From contig DCHI01000054.1 of assembly GCA_002314795.1 (NCBI GenBank), positions 1 to 60,627 on the forward strand: a DNA stretch of 60,627 nucleotides. Direction: 5' to 3'. The DNA is from Bacteroidales bacterium UBA1756 (GTDB lineage Bacteria > Bacteroidota > Bacteroidia > Bacteroidales > WCHB1-69). How positions within the stretch are numbered: position 1 is the stretch's first letter; each line of letters begins with the position of its first letter. A program made the position numbers and the translations under genes. Positions 1-10,066 of this stretch are shown here, piece after piece. The notes under the pieces were generated by a model, which had not been told where the DNA came from, made no database searches, and saw only the letters and a list, made by a program, of their open reading frames with translations.

Positions 1-1
1 A

Positions 2-163
2 TTTCGAATCTGGGCAACAAGAGTTCTAAAAGATTATCTATTGAAAGGATACGTTATTTCTCAAAGGGTGGACAGAATTGAAAATCAAGTTTATACGTTG
101 ACACATCAGTTACAAACACTTCTCCAGATCGCCCTTCCACATTGCTCGCAAAAAAATCAATAG
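2..163 (+). pseudogene. 3' end of a RhuM-like (virulence RhuM family) gene, cut by the window edge
   Basis: An open frame enters from the left edge and ends at TAG 161-163. The 53 visible residues contain FRIWATRVLKDYLLKGYVI and then a predicted coiled-coil stretch (RVDRIENQVYTL). This combination is typical of the C-terminal half of RhuM-family proteins, which are often linked to mobile elements. In that family the coiled coil is normally followed by a longer tail; here only a short tail ending QIALPHCSQKNQ remains, so the gene may be truncated or decayed as well as cut by the window. Family assignment is from recalled motif similarity. The function of RhuM proteins is poorly defined. Confidence 0.5.
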
Positions 164-247
164 AATGTAGAATGAAAATGAAATTCAACTATTTTGCAGG
201 CATCAGGATTTTCCAGTTTACTATTTACACCCTTATTTCAGGCAATT

Positions 248-3200
248 TTATAAAACCGTGATGGTACCGGTGCGTATGAACTCTGTTCCGTTGTAGTTGG
301 TGTATCTGATGCGGTAGGCATAAACGCAGTTGTTGAATACCTTTCCTTTGTAATCCCCATACCATTTGAAATGCTTGTCATTGCTTTCAAAGATAGCCTG
401 GCCCCATCGGTTATAGATGATAATTTCAAAGTCATTGATTTGTCGTTCAGAATACTGCGGGATATAGAAGTAGTCATTGATTCCATTCGGGTTAGTGGGG
501 GTGATGGTATTGGGCAGATACAGTTCGAACTCACATACGGGTATGAAGATTTGGTTGGTGGAGACACATCCTCCCTGACTGGCTGTGACAGAATAGGTTC
601 CGGAATGCAATACCGTGATTTGTTGGGTGATTTCCCCTGTGCTCCACGTGATGTTTGTCATATCGGTTTGTGCGAGCAGGTCGGCGGAGAAGTCGGCGCA
701 CGGGTCGTCGGTAAGCATAACAATCTGGAGGGAATTATCAATGCTGTGTACGGTCATCACCACGATGCTGTCCGCCCCGTTGGATGCGGGGAACACAACA
801 GACTGCGTGCCATCCTCAGTGAAGGTCATCGCATTCCATACAAACGGCAAGTCGTCGGAGCAAAGCGTGGTGTCGGCTTCTATAGTCACGTTAAACAGCA
901 CATTCAGGTGCAGGATGAGGGTGCTGTCGCAACCAGCGGCGGTGACGGAATGGTAGTAGTAGTCTCCAGGCTCGTTGTGAACGGTACCGTTGAAGATATA
1001 GGGTAGTTCGTTCTCAAGCACGGTGACATCCATATCCACATACACGTTGGGGGTGACTGTGAGCGAGAGTGTCAGGATGCTGTCGCAACCATATTCCGAT
1101 GTATAGGCGAATTCCACGGTGGAAGATTCCGGGGTGCCTTCCTCGAAGGTGTAGTTAAGGTAGGTATAGGGGAGATCGCTTTCGCAGATGGTGAGCGAGT
1201 CAGTGAGGTGGTAGGTCGGATGGATGGTGAGGTGCAGCGTGACAATGGAATCACAGCCATACATATCGGTCAGAATTTGGGTGTAGTCGCCAGACTCATC
1301 ATAGGTGTTCCCGTTCCATTCGTAACTGTCGCAGGCGATTTCTGTGATTTCGGTACTGTCTGTGAAATGTACAGCAACGGTCATCGTCACGGTGCTGTCG
1401 CAACCGCTGACAGATTGCAGCACAACGGTTTGTGTGCCTTCCTCAAGGAATGTCAATCCATTCCATATCATAGGCATATTGCTTTCGCATACAATGCTAT
1501 CCACGTTCACATTGTAGGTGGGTGGCACGGTCAGATTCATCACTACGGTGCTGTCTACACCATTGGAGGCGGTGAGCACCACATTCTGTGTGCTTGCTTC
1601 TGTAAAGGTGACTCCGTTCCACGTTATGGGCATCTCATTGTCGCAGACCGCGCTGTCGGCTTCGGTCGTCACATTATAGAGCACCGCTACATTCACGGTA
1701 AGGATGCTGTCGCAGCCGTTGGCATTTGTGAGGTGCTGGATGTATGTGCCTTCTTCGGTGTATGTTTCCCCGTTGACCGTCAGCGGCAGGTTGTTTTCAA
1801 TAACGGTGAAGTCTGATGTGCCGTAGGTGGTGGGGATGACGATCAATGTCATCACTATGGTGCTGTCCACGCCGTTGGCAGCTGTGAGTACAGCAGACTG
1901 CGTGCCCGCACCAGTGAAGGAGATGTCGTTCCAAACAAGAGGAAGTTGGCTTTCGCAGAGGGTGCTGTCAACTTCGTCCGTTACGTTGTAAAGCACGATT
2001 ACATTCACGGTAAGAATGCTGTCACAACCGTTGGCATTGGTGATATGTTGCGTGTATTGGCCTTCATTGGCAATGGCCTCGCCATTCAATGTCAGCGGTA
2101 GGTCGTTTTCAAGCACGGTGGTGTCTATTGTGCCGTAAGTGGTGGAAATTACATTCAATGTCATCACTACGGTGCTGTCCACACCCGTGGAGGCAGTGAG
2201 TACAGCATTTTGCGTGCCGGCTTCGGTGAAAGTGATTCCGTTCCACGTCAGGGGCATCTCATTGTCGCAGACCACGCTGTCGGCTTCGGTCGTCACATTA
2301 TAGAGCACCGTTACATTCACGGTCAGAATACTGTCGCAGCCATTGGCATTGGTGAGGTGCTGGGTGTACGTGCCTTCTTCGGTGTAAGTCTCCCCGTTGA
2401 CCGTCAGTGGCAGGTTGTTTTCAATAACGGTAAAGTCTGATGTGCCGTAGGTGGTGGGAATGACAGTGAGGGTCATCGCTATGGTGCTGTCTACGCCAGT
2501 GGAGGCGGTCAGTGTCGTACTTTGTGTTCCTGCCTCGGTGAAAGTCACTCCCTCCCAGACGACGGGCAGTTCGCTTTCGCAAACAGTGCTATCCACTTCG
2601 GTGGTGATGTTGTAGAGTATGGTCACGGTGATGGAGAGGATGCTGTCGCAGCCGTCGGCATTTAGCAGGTTCTGAGTGTATTGGCCTTCACCGGCAATGG
2701 CCTCGCCATTCAATGTCAGCGGTAGGTTGTTTTCAAGTACGGTGGTGTCTAATGTGCCGTAGGTGGTGGGAATCACATTCAATGTCATCACCACTGTGCT
2801 GTCCACTCCGTTGGCGGCAGTGAGTACAGCGTTTTGCGTGCCGGCTTCGGTGAAAGTCACCCCGTTCCAGATGAGGGGAAATTGGCTTTCGCAGATGGTG
2901 CTGTCGGCTTCAGCCGTTACGTTGTAAAGCACGGTTGCATTCACGGTAAGGATGCTGTCGCAGCCGTCGGCATTTAGTAGGTTTTGCGTGTATTGGCCTT
3001 CATTGGCAATGGTATCGCCATTCAGTGTCAGTGGCAGGTTGTTTTCAAGCACGATTGTGTCTAATGTGCCGTAGGTGGTGGGGATGACGGTCAAAGTCAT
3101 CACTATGGTGCTGTCCACGCCAGTGGAGGCGGTCAGTGTCGTACTTTGTGTTCCTGCCTCGGTGAAGGTTACACCATCCCAGACGACGGGCAGTTCGTTT

Positions 3201-6200
3201 TCGCAAACAGTGCTATCCACTTCGGTGGTGATGTTGTAGAGTATGGTCACGGTGATGGAGAGGATGCTGTCGCAGCCGTCGGCATTGGTCAGGTTTTGGG
3301 TGTAATTGCCTTCTGTCCAAATCGTGTCCCCGTTCAATATCAGCGGCAAGTCGTTTTCCAAAAAGGTGGTGTCCCACGTTCCATAGGTGGTGGAAATCAC
3401 GGCAAGGGTCATTGTAACGGTACTGTCACAGCCACTAACAGATTGCAGTACAGTGGTTTGTGTGCTTGCTTCGGTGAAGAATACTCCGTTCCACTCAAAG
3501 GGAAGTTGGCTCTCGCAGAGGGTGCTGTCGTCGCTAACACTATAGGTGGGCGGCACGGAGAGTGTCATCACTACGGTGCTGTCTACACCGGTGGAGGCAG
3601 TGAGTACAGCGTTTTGCGTGCCGGCTTCGGTGAAGGTCACGCCGTTCCAGATGAAGGGCAGCTCGTTGTCGCAGGCAACGCTGTCGGCTTCGGTCGTCAC
3701 ATTGTAGAACACGGTCACATTCACTGTCAGAATACTGTCGCACTCGTTAGCATTGACAAGATGTTGGGTGTAACTACCGGTTTCGATGTATTCTTCTCCG
3801 TTCACGGTCAAGGGTAGGTCATTTTCAATAACGGTGGTGTCTATTGTTCCGAAGGTGGTGTCTATCACCAGCACGGTCATTATGACGGTGCTGTCCACGT
3901 TGTTGGATGCCGTCAAGGTGATACTCTGCGTGCCGGCTTCGGTGAAGGTTACGCCGTTCCATACGTAGGGAATGGCGCTGCTACAGATGGTTATTTCCAC
4001 TTCGGTGGTTACATTGTTGAAAATGGTCACGTTGACGGAAAGAATGCTGTCGCATCCGTCAGCGTTGGTGAGGTGCTGGATGTACTCGCCTGATTCATAT
4101 AAAGTGTCTCCGTTCAGAATCAGCGGCAGGTCGTTTTCAAGCACGGTGGTGTCTATTGTGCCGTAAGTGGTGGGGATTGTGTGAAGGTTCATAGTCACAA
4201 TACTGTCAGTGGCATTGGAGGCTATGAGGGTGGCCACCTGAGTGCCCGCTTCGGTAAAGGTGACGTTGTTCCAGATGATGGGAAGTTCGCTTTCACAGAG
4301 GGTACTGTCCTGCGTTACCTCTGTATTATAAAGTACCGTCAGGTTGATGGTGAGCGTGCTGTCGCAGCCGTCGGTATTTAGCAGGTGCTGGGTGTAGGTG
4401 CCTGCACTGTTGTAGGCCGTTTCGTTAATTTCGTAGGGGAGAAGGTTTTCTATGATGGTCAGGGAGATTTCCCCATCAGTGAGCTCCAGAATATGCAAGG
4501 TCATAAAGACAACACTGTCGCAACCCCGTTCGGTTTGCAGTACGGCCTGTTGTGTTCCGGCATCTTCAAAAACGACCTCGTTCCATACAAAGGGGAGTTC
4601 ATTCCGACAGAGGGTACTGTCCACACGGCTTGTGTCGGAATAATGTACGGTAAGATGGATGGTTACCACACTGTCGCAGCCCTTCTGGTTAGTGAAATTT
4701 TGTGTATAGTCACCTGAATATATGTATGATGAATCATTCCATACCAATATATCGCATACGGTGGAGTCGATATCAATTTGGTGGGTTTCAAGGGTGAAGA
4801 TTGTTAGACTGACCACACTGTCGCATCCCATTTGTGAAAGGAGAGGTATATCGTAGCTGCCAGCTGAATCAAGCAAAGTGGCGTGATAGGAATAGGGAAA
4901 TTCGTTGTCACAGATGATGATCGTGTCGAAAGTGTGATAGATGGGGAGTCTCACGATGGCAAGGACGGTGGTGCTGTCGCATCCTCTCATAGTAACATCT
5001 TGATGGTAGAACAAGTCATTGGTGTCCGACACATTGTCTACCACGAAACCATATCCTTCGTAGTGACTTTCGTTGGCACAGATGGTGTCGACAATCTGGA
5101 TATAGCTGTAGTTTTGTGGATGAATTTCCATCTTCAAGGTGGTGTCTCCGCATCGGTTTTGGCCGGACACCTCTATGATGTATGATTCTGCATAGTTCTC
5201 GAACAGAAGGGTGATATGATAGTCGTCCGGTTGCTCCCAGATGGTGAGGCTGTCGGGTATAGACCAACTTATCCCCTGTAGTCCAGAAAGGGGGTCAAGG
5301 GTGTAGGTAAACATCTCTCCGAGACAGGGATACATTTCTCCTTCAATATCGGGGATGTTCTCCGTGTTCGGAGTGACGTGCAAGGTGAGATACACCATAC
5401 TGTCGCATAGACCTGACGGGGTGGGGATGACGAGAGTGTCCTCGATGATGCCAGGTTCCGCTGTGTGAATGTTGAAGCCATATCCGGTATAAAGGTTGTT
5501 CTCGCAGATGGTGTCGGAGATGTAACGATGGTTGTTCATCACTTCCAACTCCAAAATGTAGGTGCTGTCGCAGTAGTGGTTTTCCAGCGGCACGATGCGT
5601 GTGTGGGTGAAATGTCCCGCCTCGTCGGGCAGGATTTCAAAACCATATTCAACATATAAGACACCTTGGCAAACTGTGTCGTAATAGGTGGCGGTAAGTC
5701 CGTCGATAATGTTGACGCGTGTGTGAAGGTTGGTGCAGAAGACACTTTCTCCATTGGAGATAAAGAGCGTTGCCGTAACGGTGTAGTTGCCGCCAGTCTC
5801 GTAGGAGTGAGTTGCGGCAATGTCGTTGATAATGGATGTTGAGTCACCGAAATCCCACAAGACACTGTCGCAGACGTAATTGACTTCGACACGGAAGTCG
5901 ATGGGTTCGTATGGACAATAGAACTGATCAGCAGGGATGTCGGAATTCAACACATTGTTCACATATAGCTGTTCCCTTAGAGGAACTGCTTTTGAACCGG
6001 CGGCGTAACCGTAGGATTCGTGGTGCCCGAGTCCGTATACGTGAGCGATGAATCCCTCTTCACTGAATAGCCGGTGTGTGCCGGGAGTGATGATTTTTTT
6101 GACGAAAGCGAATTGCGGATTGCCTACCAATGATGTGAATTCGCCTCCTATCGGTGTGTTATCCAGCGTGATGTCATCAAGAGCGGAAAGAGGAACCACA

Positions 6201-9200
6201 ATGTTTACATAATGGCTGGAAATGCCAGGCGACTGGAAGGTGGCGAATGTCAAGTCGCTCATCTTCTGTTCAACGGGCGGAATCCATATCATTGACGGAT
6301 CGCTCATCTCCTGGCTGTTGCCTTGTACAGCACCAGCAATGTAGAGATAGACTCCGGCGGGGTTGGTGGTCTCCAAATAGCAGGAACCTTCGTTTCCCTG
6401 CAATTGGAATTCGTAGGTTTCTCCTGCTTGAATCGTGGAGAGCAGCACGTTATTTTTCTTAATCTCCGTGTTGTTGCGTAATGCGGTTACACGCACCACG
6501 TCAAAGTTCTGTCCTCTTGTGGTGGTGAGGGCAAATTCCCGTCCCCAGTATTTTACGCCGATGGCCTGTTCCACCAAGTGGTCTGTGTAGGAGTTTGTGG
6601 CGGGAACAAGGGCACAGACATTACCGTTGAAAACGGCTATCGGTTTATTATACAGCGATTTGATGACAGTTCCTGAAAGATCACCCATAGTACCTCCATA
6701 TTGCGAAAGCCCCAAATAGGTCTGTCCGCGCTGGAGGGTGACAGAGAAGGTCTGGCGGGCGCTATGTCCGTTTTGTAGTGCTTTTGACGGGGTGATTTCC
6801 ACCACGGTGTTGTCTTCCGTTGCCACAACGACAAACTCGGCATTCATCATCGGGATGTAGGTCTGTAATAGGTATTCATCTGCCAGTGCGTTGACGGGCA
6901 GAACGTCAGTGACATCAAAACTGTTGTTGTTGTAATTGGCGGCGTATACCGACACGCTATCGTTCGCTTCTACGAGGATGCCATAGTTGCCAGCGTTGTC
7001 TGCTTCGGGCGGGTATGCCTGTGCGGTGGGAATGGAGACGGTGGTCACGCTGTGGGCGCCCACGCTGAAAGGCACCTGCCATCCTGTGCGCGGGTTGCTC
7101 ACTGTGCCGGAGCAGGCACGCTCTGCCGAAATCTGCACGGTAAGTGTGGGCGTGCGGAAATGGTTCTTCAAATAACTGAACCAGAATGTTTTGCCAATGG
7201 ATGACGGCGTGCCTAAGGTGTCGGCTAAAGATATGGATGGAATGACGTGGATGGTGGCGGTGTCCACGCATTCGCCACCGTTGGAAGCCACCACGGTGTA
7301 GTTGGTGGAAATGAGCGGCATCACCTCCAACTCATTGGTGTCTTCGTTGGTGTGCGACCAGTAATAGTGCTGTGCCCCTGGAGTGGCTTGCAACAGAATG
7401 TAGTACCCTTGGCAGTTGTCTGCGGTCACTTCGGTGGCAGTGAGTGAGATGCTTACATTGTGGAACGAGTATTCATAGGCACCCTGGTCCACAATGTTGG
7501 CACAGGAGATGCGCGGATCTTCTTTCAAGTCAAGTTCCCAGCTCACATATTGGTTGTCGCCGGCATCGATGGCGGGCGAGTTCTCCATCAGTGAGTAGTC
7601 GCTGGTGATGTCCACAAACACATCGGGCGTGTCCTCCAACATATTGTGCGAACCCGTGGTGGTGCCGATGTAGTTCTGCGCGTGCCCAGGATTGTTGATA
7701 ATAATGTTATTATATAGGTATAGATGATGGAGGGTGTCAACTTCATGCACCGCGGCTAATTCCGTTGTGTCTTCATCCTCTACAAACTGCTCGTATGCAC
7801 CGATGTCGATGATTTCGGCCATTATGCGCGGATGTTCGGCAAGGTCAACATTCAAAGAATTGCAGGCATTTTCACCCGTGTTGATGGCAATGCTCCCAGG
7901 AAGTGGGAAGTAGTTGTAAATGTTATGGGTGAATATGGAGTCGTTATCCTCTAAAATATTGTTCGCGGGGGCATTGAGAACGTTGGTGTTAATGGCGAAA
8001 ATGCAGTTGTTGATGACGATGTTGTTGCACAAATTCAACTCCACAGATGCATTTCTCGAGACAATATAGAAGGTGTCGGTTTCCGGTATGTTCATTTTGA
8101 ATTCAAATGCACCCACATCAATGGTGTCGTCAATGATACGCTGTTCATTGGCAATGTCTTCCGCTAACGAGCAGCAGTCGTTGTTGCCGGCGTTTACGGC
8201 AGCTGACTGTATCCAGAGAGAGAAGTCGTAGTTGGGGTCTCGGAAGAGGTCAAGACTGTCGGAAACGATGTTGTATGCCGGTATCTCGTCAAGGTTTGTT
8301 AGGGCAGTGTGGGTAGGGTTGTTGACAATGATGTTGTTGCAAAGGATGAGATTTCCCTCCTCCATCTGGTGCAGCACGTATGTGGTCTGCAAGGTATCGT
8401 CCTCTTCTTCAACGTATTGTTCAAATGCACCGTAATCAATGATCTCCTGCGCGATTCGAGGATCGCCTTTCAAATCAATGTCCAGACTGTTGCAGCCATT
8501 TTCTCCCACGTTGATGGCAATGGATTCGGAGCGGGGAAGAAAGTTTTCCAAATTGTTGATGAAAAGGGAGTCGTTATCGGTGAAAAGGTTGGTGGTAGAA
8601 TCACCGCGGGGCGTGACATTGGAGGCGTAAATGCAGTTGTTGATGACGATGTTGTTGCACAGAATCAGGGTGTCACCCGGAATCTGGTTGACGATGATAT
8701 GGTTGTAGCCGTAATCGCTGCCGCTGCCGTCACCGCCGCCGCCACCACCGCCACCACCGATGTCGTTGTTTTGTACGGGAATCTCAAATGCACCGACTTC
8801 AATGGCCATACCCAGGATACGATCTACGGTGTCGATGTCGGTACTGAGGCCGTTGCAAGCATTGAGGCCGGCATCCACCGCTGGGGAACCATTGTAGGGC
8901 TTGAAATTGTAGTTGGGATCGCAAAAGAGTGACACGCTGTCCGACAGGATGTTATTGTTTGGTACATCCGCAATGTTTGTCATCGACTCGTGGACTGGAT
9001 TGTTGATGATGATGTTGTTGCAGAGAGAGAGTGCCCCGTGACTGACTTGATGCACTGCATAGTGCTGATAGGTGGATGTCGCATCCTCCACATACTGTTC
9101 GAATGCGCCGATGTCGATGCAGTTACCCATAATGCGGTCGTTGTCGGCAAGGTCTTTTGCCACGCTGTTGCAGCCGTCTGAACCGTGGTCTATTGCCTCC

Positions 9201-10066
9201 GACCCCTCCTGTGGCATAAAATTCTCCACGTTGTCTACAAACAGAGAATCGTTGTCGGTGAATATGTTGTTGGAACCTGTCGTGGTGACGTTGGTGTTGC
9301 TGGCATAAACGCTGTTGTTGATGTCGATGTTGTTGCAGAGGGTCAGGCTCACGCCGTTGTTGCGTGACACGATGTGAACGGGCTCTACGGTGAAAGTTTC
9401 GCTGTAGTGCTCGAATGCACCGAGGTCAATGATATTAGAGACAATTCGCTGTTTATCGCGTAAATCGGTGGGGAGCGGGTTGCAGTTGTTGCGGCCTGCA
9501 TTCACTGCAGGCGAGCTGGCATAGAGGGTGAAGTCATACAGGGCATCTCGGAAGACATCGGCATTGTCGGCAATGATGTTTTCCGCCGGTACATCATCTC
9601 TGTTGATAGGCGCAGTATGCAACGGGTTGTTGATAACAATGTTGTTGCATAGCGTGAGATTTCCGCTTGCCATCTGATGAATGGCGAACTGCCGCAGAAC
9701 TGTGGAAACCGGCGACTCGAACGCTCCCAGATCTACTATCCCGTTGACGATGCGGAGACTGTCGCCCAAGTCCACCGACCACGTTGCGGCAGAAGAGAGA
9801 CCCGCATCTATGGCAGGGGAGTGGAGGTTCAGCCGAAAGTCTTCTGTCTCATCCATAAAGATATCGTTGACGTTGTCAATGAGGTTGTAGGCTGGTGCAG
9901 TGACGTTGAGGTTGTTGCCGTTGTTGACAATGATGTTGTTGGTCAGACGAAGGTTTCCCCCGTTCTCAATGAAGAACGCGGAACCCGTCTGGGCGAGAAG
10001 GCGAGGTGCCATCGCTACAAGCAGGAATAGCAGCAGGATATATTTTGTTACTCTCGTCTTCATCAT
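248..10066 (-). CDS. Giant (3272 aa) exported repeat protein with T9SS type B C-terminal sorting domain
   Basis: Probable cell-surface adhesin or structural protein exported by Sec and then T9SS. Layout: signal peptide 1-25 (ends LLAQ); about eight units of ~100 aa (27-870) with LCNNIVINN, SPAIDAG and DIGAFE motifs, i.e. choice-of-anchor Q / parallel beta-helix-like repeats, including a nine-glycine run near residue 442; an Ig-like segment near 875-950; an IgGFc-binding-like module (~957-1350, starting GKTFWFSYLKNHF); a PKD domain (~1375-1440, WDFGDS); a long array (~1460-3125) alternating two related units built around GCDSILTVNVTV and WNGVTFTEAGTQ; and a gliding-motility-type sorting domain (~3170-3272, IIYNRWGQAIFES). 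The start ATG overlaps the upstream stop as ATGA, which implies translational coupling; a second ATG follows directly. Last gene of a four-gene operon. Module positions are estimated by eye. The substrate or ligand is unknown. Confidence 0.85.
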   Translation of the reverse strand: MMKTRVTKYILLLFLLVAMAPRLLAQTGSAFFIENGGNLRLTNNIIVNNGNNLNVTAPAYNLIDNVNDIFMDETEDFRLNLHSPAIDAGLSSAATWSVDLGDSLRIVNGIVDLGAFESPVSTVLRQFAIHQMASGNLTLCNNIVINNPLHTAPINRDDVPAENIIADNADVFRDALYDFTLYASSPAVNAGRNNCNPLPTDLRDKQRIVSNIIDLGAFEHYSETFTVEPVHIVSRNNGVSLTLCNNIDINNSVYASNTNVTTTGSNNIFTDNDSLFVDNVENFMPQEGSEAIDHGSDGCNSVAKDLADNDRIMGNCIDIGAFEQYVEDATSTYQHYAVHQVSHGALSLCNNIIINNPVHESMTNIADVPNNNILSDSVSLFCDPNYNFKPYNGSPAVDAGLNACNGLSTDIDTVDRILGMAIEVGAFEIPVQNNDIGGGGGGGGGDGSGSDYGYNHIIVNQIPGDTLILCNNIVINNCIYASNVTPRGDSTTNLFTDNDSLFINNLENFLPRSESIAINVGENGCNSLDIDLKGDPRIAQEIIDYGAFEQYVEEEDDTLQTTYVLHQMEEGNLILCNNIIVNNPTHTALTNLDEIPAYNIVSDSLDLFRDPNYDFSLWIQSAAVNAGNNDCCSLAEDIANEQRIIDDTIDVGAFEFKMNIPETDTFYIVSRNASVELNLCNNIVINNCIFAINTNVLNAPANNILEDNDSIFTHNIYNYFPLPGSIAINTGENACNSLNVDLAEHPRIMAEIIDIGAYEQFVEDEDTTELAAVHEVDTLHHLYLYNNIIINNPGHAQNYIGTTTGSHNMLEDTPDVFVDITSDYSLMENSPAIDAGDNQYVSWELDLKEDPRISCANIVDQGAYEYSFHNVSISLTATEVTADNCQGYYILLQATPGAQHYYWSHTNEDTNELEVMPLISTNYTVVASNGGECVDTATIHVIPSISLADTLGTPSSIGKTFWFSYLKNHFRTPTLTVQISAERACSGTVSNPRTGWQVPFSVGAHSVTTVSIPTAQAYPPEADNAGNYGILVEANDSVSVYAANYNNNSFDVTDVLPVNALADEYLLQTYIPMMNAEFVVVATEDNTVVEITPSKALQNGHSARQTFSVTLQRGQTYLGLSQYGGTMGDLSGTVIKSLYNKPIAVFNGNVCALVPATNSYTDHLVEQAIGVKYWGREFALTTTRGQNFDVVRVTALRNNTEIKKNNVLLSTIQAGETYEFQLQGNEGSCYLETTNPAGVYLYIAGAVQGNSQEMSDPSMIWIPPVEQKMSDLTFATFQSPGISSHYVNIVVPLSALDDITLDNTPIGGEFTSLVGNPQFAFVKKIITPGTHRLFSEEGFIAHVYGLGHHESYGYAAGSKAVPLREQLYVNNVLNSDIPADQFYCPYEPIDFRVEVNYVCDSVLWDFGDSTSIINDIAATHSYETGGNYTVTATLFISNGESVFCTNLHTRVNIIDGLTATYYDTVCQGVLYVEYGFEILPDEAGHFTHTRIVPLENHYCDSTYILELEVMNNHRYISDTICENNLYTGYGFNIHTAEPGIIEDTLVIPTPSGLCDSMVYLTLHVTPNTENIPDIEGEMYPCLGEMFTYTLDPLSGLQGISWSIPDSLTIWEQPDDYHITLLFENYAESYIIEVSGQNRCGDTTLKMEIHPQNYSYIQIVDTICANESHYEGYGFVVDNVSDTNDLFYHQDVTMRGCDSTTVLAIVRLPIYHTFDTIIICDNEFPYSYHATLLDSAGSYDIPLLSQMGCDSVVSLTIFTLETHQIDIDSTVCDILVWNDSSYIYSGDYTQNFTNQKGCDSVVTIHLTVHYSDTSRVDSTLCRNELPFVWNEVVFEDAGTQQAVLQTERGCDSVVFMTLHILELTDGEISLTIIENLLPYEINETAYNSAGTYTQHLLNTDGCDSTLTINLTVLYNTEVTQDSTLCESELPIIWNNVTFTEAGTQVATLIASNATDSIVTMNLHTIPTTYGTIDTTVLENDLPLILNGDTLYESGEYIQHLTNADGCDSILSVNVTIFNNVTTEVEITICSSAIPYVWNGVTFTEAGTQSITLTASNNVDSTVIMTVLVIDTTFGTIDTTVIENDLPLTVNGEEYIETGSYTQHLVNANECDSILTVNVTVFYNVTTEADSVACDNELPFIWNGVTFTEAGTQNAVLTASTGVDSTVVMTLSVPPTYSVSDDSTLCESQLPFEWNGVFFTEASTQTTVLQSVSGCDSTVTMTLAVISTTYGTWDTTFLENDLPLILNGDTIWTEGNYTQNLTNADGCDSILSITVTILYNITTEVDSTVCENELPVVWDGVTFTEAGTQSTTLTASTGVDSTIVMTLTVIPTTYGTLDTIVLENNLPLTLNGDTIANEGQYTQNLLNADGCDSILTVNATVLYNVTAEADSTICESQFPLIWNGVTFTEAGTQNAVLTAANGVDSTVVMTLNVIPTTYGTLDTTVLENNLPLTLNGEAIAGEGQYTQNLLNADGCDSILSITVTILYNITTEVDSTVCESELPVVWEGVTFTEAGTQSTTLTASTGVDSTIAMTLTVIPTTYGTSDFTVIENNLPLTVNGETYTEEGTYTQHLTNANGCDSILTVNVTVLYNVTTEADSVVCDNEMPLTWNGITFTEAGTQNAVLTASTGVDSTVVMTLNVISTTYGTIDTTVLENDLPLTLNGEAIANEGQYTQHITNANGCDSILTVNVIVLYNVTDEVDSTLCESQLPLVWNDISFTGAGTQSAVLTAANGVDSTIVMTLIVIPTTYGTSDFTVIENNLPLTVNGETYTEEGTYIQHLTNANGCDSILTVNVAVLYNVTTEADSAVCDNEMPITWNGVTFTEASTQNVVLTASNGVDSTVVMNLTVPPTYNVNVDSIVCESNMPMIWNGLTFLEEGTQTVVLQSVSGCDSTVTMTVAVHFTDSTEITEIACDSYEWNGNTYDESGDYTQILTDMYGCDSIVTLHLTIHPTYHLTDSLTICESDLPYTYLNYTFEEGTPESSTVEFAYTSEYGCDSILTLSLTVTPNVYVDMDVTVLENELPYIFNGTVHNEPGDYYYHSVTAAGCDSTLILHLNVLFNVTIEADTTLCSDDLPFVWNAMTFTEDGTQSVVFPASNGADSIVVMTVHSIDNSLQIVMLTDDPCADFSADLLAQTDMTNITWSTGEITQQITVLHSGTYSVTASQGGCVSTNQIFIPVCEFELYLPNTITPTNPNGINDYFYIPQYSERQINDFEIIIYNRWGQAIFESNDKHFKWYGDYKGKVFNNCVYAYRIRYTNYNGTEFIRTGTITVL
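1030..5700 (-). repeat. Intragenic repeat array of the giant T9SS protein
   Basis: Coding repeats with a composite period of roughly 155 codons, made of two alternating subunits. One has the core YTQHLTNADGCDSILTVNVT; the other has CESELPVVWNGVTFTEAGTQ. DNA identity is very high between some copies: the stretch around 2510-2670 and the stretch around 3130-3290 differ at only a handful of bases, and the codons for GCDS and for the TTYGT linker recur almost unchanged. This level of DNA identity suggests recent unit duplication or gene conversion, so copy number may vary between strains. Confidence 0.85.

Noticed and set aside
1030..5700. CRISPR-like array
   Set aside because: The repeats are long, in frame, protein-coding and without unique spacers; there are no cas genes.
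371..9890. Many open frames on the plus strand opposite the giant T9SS gene
   Set aside because: They are antisense or other-frame shadows of a repetitive gene. None shows a signal peptide, domain or promoter, and their repeats mirror the coding repeats.
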